From JBFWUM01 sp050247255 (GTDB taxonomy: Bacteria; Acidobacteriota; Vicinamibacteria; Vicinamibacterales; UBA2999), in contig JBFWUM010000031.1 of NCBI GenBank assembly GCA_050247255.1, positions 1 through 48,009 on the forward strand: a stretch of DNA of 48,009 nt, written 5' to 3'. The notes below the pieces were generated by a model. The model had not been told where the DNA came from, made no database searches, and saw nothing but the letters and a program-made list of their open reading frames with translations. The position numbers and the translations under genes are program-made. Numbering within the stretch: position 1 is the stretch's first letter; each line of letters begins with the position of its first letter. Positions 44,796 through 48,009 of this stretch are shown piece by piece.

Positions 44796-47700
44796 ATGGT
44801 CGAACGCATCATCGAGTTGTCGGTTCGACACCGGTGGGTTGTCTTCGGCGCCGCCCTTGTGCTGGCGTTGTTTGCGGCCGACTCCGTGCGCAGGACGCCC
44901 CTGGATGCGCTGCCGGACATCTCGGACCCGCAGGTCATCATCTTCACCGAGTGGATGGGGCGCAGCCCGGACCTGGTCGAGGACCAGATCACCTATCCCC
45001 TGGTCCGAGCCCTGCAGAGCACGCCGGGTGTCCAGACCGTCCGCGGCTACTCGATGTTCGGCATGAGTTTCACGTACGCGCTCTTCGCCGAGGGCACGGA
45101 CGTCTACTGGGCACGAACACGGGTGCTCGAACAGCTCGGGCGAGTGCAGCAACTCCTTCCACCCGGCGTCTCGCCGACGCTCGGACCGGACGCAAGCGGC
45201 GTCGGCTGGGTCTTTCAGTACGTGCTGAAGGACAGCACCGGGCGAATGGACCTTGCCGAGCTGCGGGCGCTGCAGGATTTCACCGTGCGACCGGCGCTCC
45301 AGGCCGTCTCCGGCGTGGCAGAAGTGGCCTCACTCGGGGGATTCGAGCGGCAGTACCAGATCGTGATCGATCCGGACCGGTTGGTGGGATTCGGCCTGAC
45401 CGTGACTGACATCACGCGCTCCGTCCGCGACGCCAACGCGGAAGTGGGCGCGCGCGTGCTGGAGCTGGCGGGCCGTGAGTACGTGCTGCGTGGGCGCGGC
45501 TATGTCAGGGAGCTGAAGGACATCGAGCAGAGTGTGGTGGCCGTCGGCGCAGGCGGCACGCCGATCCGGCTCGGGGACGTCGCCAGCGTGCGATACGGTC
45601 CGGAGATCCGGCGGGGCGCGGCGGACTGGAACGGCACGGGAGAGGCGGTCGGCGGCATCGTCGTCATGCGCATCGGCTCCAACGCCCTGCAGGTCATCCG
45701 GGCCGTCGAGGAACAGGTCGCCACACTGCGACTCCCGGACGGCGTTCACCTCATTCCCACGTACAACCGGTCGGATCTCATTCTCGGCTCCGTCACAACG
45801 TTGACCGATACGCTGACGCAGCAGGCCGTCATCGTCACGATCATCTGCCTGGTGTTCCTGTTCCATGCACGCTCGGCGCTGATCGTGATGATCGTGCTGC
45901 CGCTGTCCGTGCTGGCGTCGTTCATCGGCATCCGCTATCTGGGCCTGACGTCCAACATCATGTCGCTCGGCGGCATCGCCATCGCCATCGGCGAGTTGGC
46001 CGATGCGGTGATTGTGCTCATCGAGAACGCGCACGTGCGGCTCGCGGCGGCGCCCGCTGGGTCGAATCGGGAGCGCATCATCGTCGATGCCTGCAAGGAG
46101 GTTGGGCGGCCCATCTTCTTCTCGCTGATGCTGATCACGATCAGCTTCCTCCCGATCTTCACACTGGCCGGCCAGGCAGGGCGCCTGTTCATGCCGCTTG
46201 CCTACACGAAGACCTTCGCCATGTTCGCGGCCGCGATGCTCTCCATTACGCTTGCGCCGCCGCTGATGGTCCTGCTGCTGCGGGGCCGCTTCCGCACCGA
46301 GGCGACCAATCCCGTCAGCCGGCTGCTCATCGCGGTCTACCGGCCGATCGCCGTGATGGTCGTGCGTTTCCGGTTCGTCGTGGTCGCCGTGGCCGTCGCA
46401 CTGATGGCGGCGACCGTGCCGGCATTCCAGCGGCTGGGCTCCGAGTTCATGCCCCCCCTCGACGAAGGCTCGCTCCTTGTCATGCCCACCACGTTCCCCG
46501 GCATCTCAATCGAGGAAGCCCGCCGCGCACTGACAACGCAGGACCGCATCATCATGGGTTTCCATGAAGTGGCCTCGGTGCACGGGAAGGTGGGTCGCGC
46601 GGAGACGGCCACCGACCCGGCGCAACTGGACATGATCGAATCGGTCATCACACTTCGTCCGCGTGACGCCTGGCCGACGCGCTACACGCCACGCTGGCAC
46701 AGCACCTGGGCACCCGATTGGGCCAAGCGTCAGCTCCGGCGGGTCTGGCCCGAGCAGCAGGCGCGCACGCTGGCGGAGCTGTCCCGCGATCTCGATCTCG
46801 CGCTCAGGATGCCCGGCTACCAGATGGCGATCGCCCCGCCCATCCGCACACGGATCGACATGTTGACCACGGGCGTCCGAACACCTGTCGGGGTCAAGGT
46901 GTTCGGAGAAGACCTGCGGGAGATCGAGCGTATCAGCATCGCGCTCGAGGGCATGCTGCGCCGGGTGCCTGGCACTCGCAGCACCTTTGCCGAACGTCAG
47001 ACTGGACGTGAGTACGTCGACATCGTTCCGAACCGCCAGGCGATAGCGCGCTACGGACTGACGGTACGCGACGTCCAGGATGTGGTCGAAGCTGCCGTTG
47101 GCGGGATGCCGGTCTCGACGGCGATTGCCGGCCGCGCACGCTTCTCCATCAATCTGCGATACAGCGCCGACCAGCGGTCCGACCCACAGGCGCTTCGCCG
47201 GATCCTGGTACCCGTGCAGGCGACGGCAGGTGCCACCGATGTCACAGGAACCAGCTCGGGAGCCGGAATCAGCTCACCGGCCACCGGTATGGTCACCAGC
47301 CGGGCGGGCGGACGCGGCGGCGGCATGGGATCGATGGGCGGAGGCGGCGGACAGCAGGGCATGCCGGCGTCAGGTGGCATGTCGGCGGGCCTGGCGGCCC
47401 CGCCCATGGGCGGCTTCTCCACCGCACCCGATCTGATGGAACAGTGGCGGCAGCCGGGCGCGGCCGTACCCCTCGGTGAACTCGCCGATATCCGCGTCGT
47501 GACCGGGCCGCCGATGATCAAGGATGAGAACGGCGTTCTGGTCGGATTCGTCTTCGCCGACATCGACCCGACACAACGCGACCTGGGCGGATGGGTCAAT
47601 GACGCGAAAGCTGTCGTGGCCGCACAACTGGCGCTTCCTCCAGGTTACCGGCTTCAGTGGACGGGCCAGTACGAGTTCCTCGCCGCCATGGAGGCGAGGC

Positions 47701-48009
47701 TCCGCTATGTGATTCCCCTGACGCTCCTGCTCGTGGTTGCGCTGCTGTATCTCTCGATGCAAGGTTGGCCGCAAACGTTCCTTGTTCTGGCGAGCCTTCC
47801 GTTCGCGCTGGCGGGGAGTGTCTGGCTGCTGTATCTGCTCCACTACAACCTGTCGACCGCGGTGTGGGTGGGTCTCATCGCAGTCGCGGGTGTCGCCGCG
47901 GAGACGGGCATCGTCATGGTCGTGTACCTGGACGAGGCCTTCGAGCGGCACATGCGCGAGGGCCGGATCACGACACCGTCCGACGTGGACGGCGCAGTCG
48001 TCGAAGGCG
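44796..48009 (+). CDS. cusA: CusA-type Cu(I)/Ag(I) RND pump, third system (3' end beyond window)
   Basis: The first 1071 residues of an RND pump starting MVERIIELSVRHRWVVFGA are visible. Helix 4 reads GGIAIAIGELADAVIVLIEN: the essential aspartate is kept (D403), but E400 replaces the usual small or hydrophobic residue. The three copper-path methionines are in place (LVMPTTFPG, LDMIES, IDMLTTG). A Trp-rich insert near residue 630 (WHSTWAPDWAKR) occurs in some CusA subgroups. A second insert of about 80 residues at about 806-886 is made of Gly, Met, Ser and Pro with seven methionines, within the periplasmic docking region. It starts 5 bases after the adaptor gene. Confidence 0.9.
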   Translation, partial: MVERIIELSVRHRWVVFGAALVLALFAADSVRRTPLDALPDISDPQVIIFTEWMGRSPDLVEDQITYPLVRALQSTPGVQTVRGYSMFGMSFTYALFAEGTDVYWARTRVLEQLGRVQQLLPPGVSPTLGPDASGVGWVFQYVLKDSTGRMDLAELRALQDFTVRPALQAVSGVAEVASLGGFERQYQIVIDPDRLVGFGLTVTDITRSVRDANAEVGARVLELAGREYVLRGRGYVRELKDIEQSVVAVGAGGTPIRLGDVASVRYGPEIRRGAADWNGTGEAVGGIVVMRIGSNALQVIRAVEEQVATLRLPDGVHLIPTYNRSDLILGSVTTLTDTLTQQAVIVTIICLVFLFHARSALIVMIVLPLSVLASFIGIRYLGLTSNIMSLGGIAIAIGELADAVIVLIENAHVRLAAAPAGSNRERIIVDACKEVGRPIFFSLMLITISFLPIFTLAGQAGRLFMPLAYTKTFAMFAAAMLSITLAPPLMVLLLRGRFRTEATNPVSRLLIAVYRPIAVMVVRFRFVVVAVAVALMAATVPAFQRLGSEFMPPLDEGSLLVMPTTFPGISIEEARRALTTQDRIIMGFHEVASVHGKVGRAETATDPAQLDMIESVITLRPRDAWPTRYTPRWHSTWAPDWAKRQLRRVWPEQQARTLAELSRDLDLALRMPGYQMAIAPPIRTRIDMLTTGVRTPVGVKVFGEDLREIERISIALEGMLRRVPGTRSTFAERQTGREYVDIVPNRQAIARYGLTVRDVQDVVEAAVGGMPVSTAIAGRARFSINLRYSADQRSDPQALRRILVPVQATAGATDVTGTSSGAGISSPATGMVTSRAGGRGGGMGSMGGGGGQQGMPASGGMSAGLAAPPMGGFSTAPDLMEQWRQPGAAVPLGELADIRVVTGPPMIKDENGVLVGFVFADIDPTQRDLGGWVNDAKAVVAAQLALPPGYRLQWTGQYEFLAAMEARLRYVIPLTLLLVVALLYLSMQGWPQTFLVLASLPFALAGSVWLLYLLHYNLSTAVWVGLIAVAGVAAETGIVMVVYLDEAFERHMREGRITTPSDVDGAVVEG

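Overview
The window is a GC-rich bacterial chromosome segment dominated by copper/silver and zinc/cadmium detoxification genes of a Gram-negative (outer-membrane-bearing) organism. No rRNA, tRNA or other taxonomic marker is present. The left flank (a PQQ quinoprotein dehydrogenase, a secreted VOC-fold protein, a cytochrome c fused to a DUF1080 domain, and a DUF5916 outer-membrane protein) is a combination typical of Acidobacteriota, especially Vicinamibacteria. That assignment is inference.

Layout: (1) 1-7613, general metabolic flank: PQQ dehydrogenase (cut by the window edge), VOC protein, cytochrome-DUF1080 fusion, DUF5916 protein, two SAM methyltransferases, a DsrE protein. (2) 7621-15961, copper module copy A: on the minus strand a Cys-rich secreted protein, CusA with an extra C-terminal domain, CusC, and CusB with a C-terminal cupredoxin; divergently on the plus strand a second Cys-rich secreted protein and a helical repeat protein. 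(3) 16036-20320, copper sensing and export: a Met/His-rich secreted protein, a CorE-like ECF sigma factor with a cysteine-rich tail, a CopA-type P1B ATPase, and a deletion scar joining the start of a multicopper oxidase gene (pcoA/copA type) to the end of copB. (4) 20328-21096, a PIN-toxin/ribbon-helix-helix antitoxin pair with a near-perfect palindromic operator. (5) 21193-23890, a minus-strand operon for a porin-like barrel, a secreted CuA-type cupredoxin and a di-heme oxidoreductase. (6) 23944-33694, zinc/cadmium block: a small Cys-rich protein, CzcC, CzcB, CzcA, ZntA/CadA ATPase and a conserved outer-membrane protein. (7) 33706-42078, copper module copy B, with the same gene order, strands and nearly the same spacing as copy A. 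(8) 42155-48009, a third, different Cus-type system (CusC, CusB, CusA), with cusA cut by the window end.

How they fit together: CopA moves cytosolic Cu(I) to the periplasm. Three CusCBA-type tripartite pumps move periplasmic Cu/Ag out of the cell. CzcCBA and ZntA do the same for zinc-type divalent cations. The CorE-like sigma factor is a plausible copper-responsive regulator. Around the pumps lies a set of small exported proteins with conserved Cys/His/Met patterns. Four of these belong to two families conserved between the two module copies, while their DNA and much of their sequence have diverged. Their divergent promoter regions share a 35-bp block and a sigma-54-like element. These small proteins and the pump-fused domains (cupredoxin on CusB, Met-rich YtkA/FixH-like domain on CusA) are the most novel part of the window.

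Only one gene-free stretch exceeds 300 bases (1355-1662). Most very long antisense reading frames are by-products of the high GC content.
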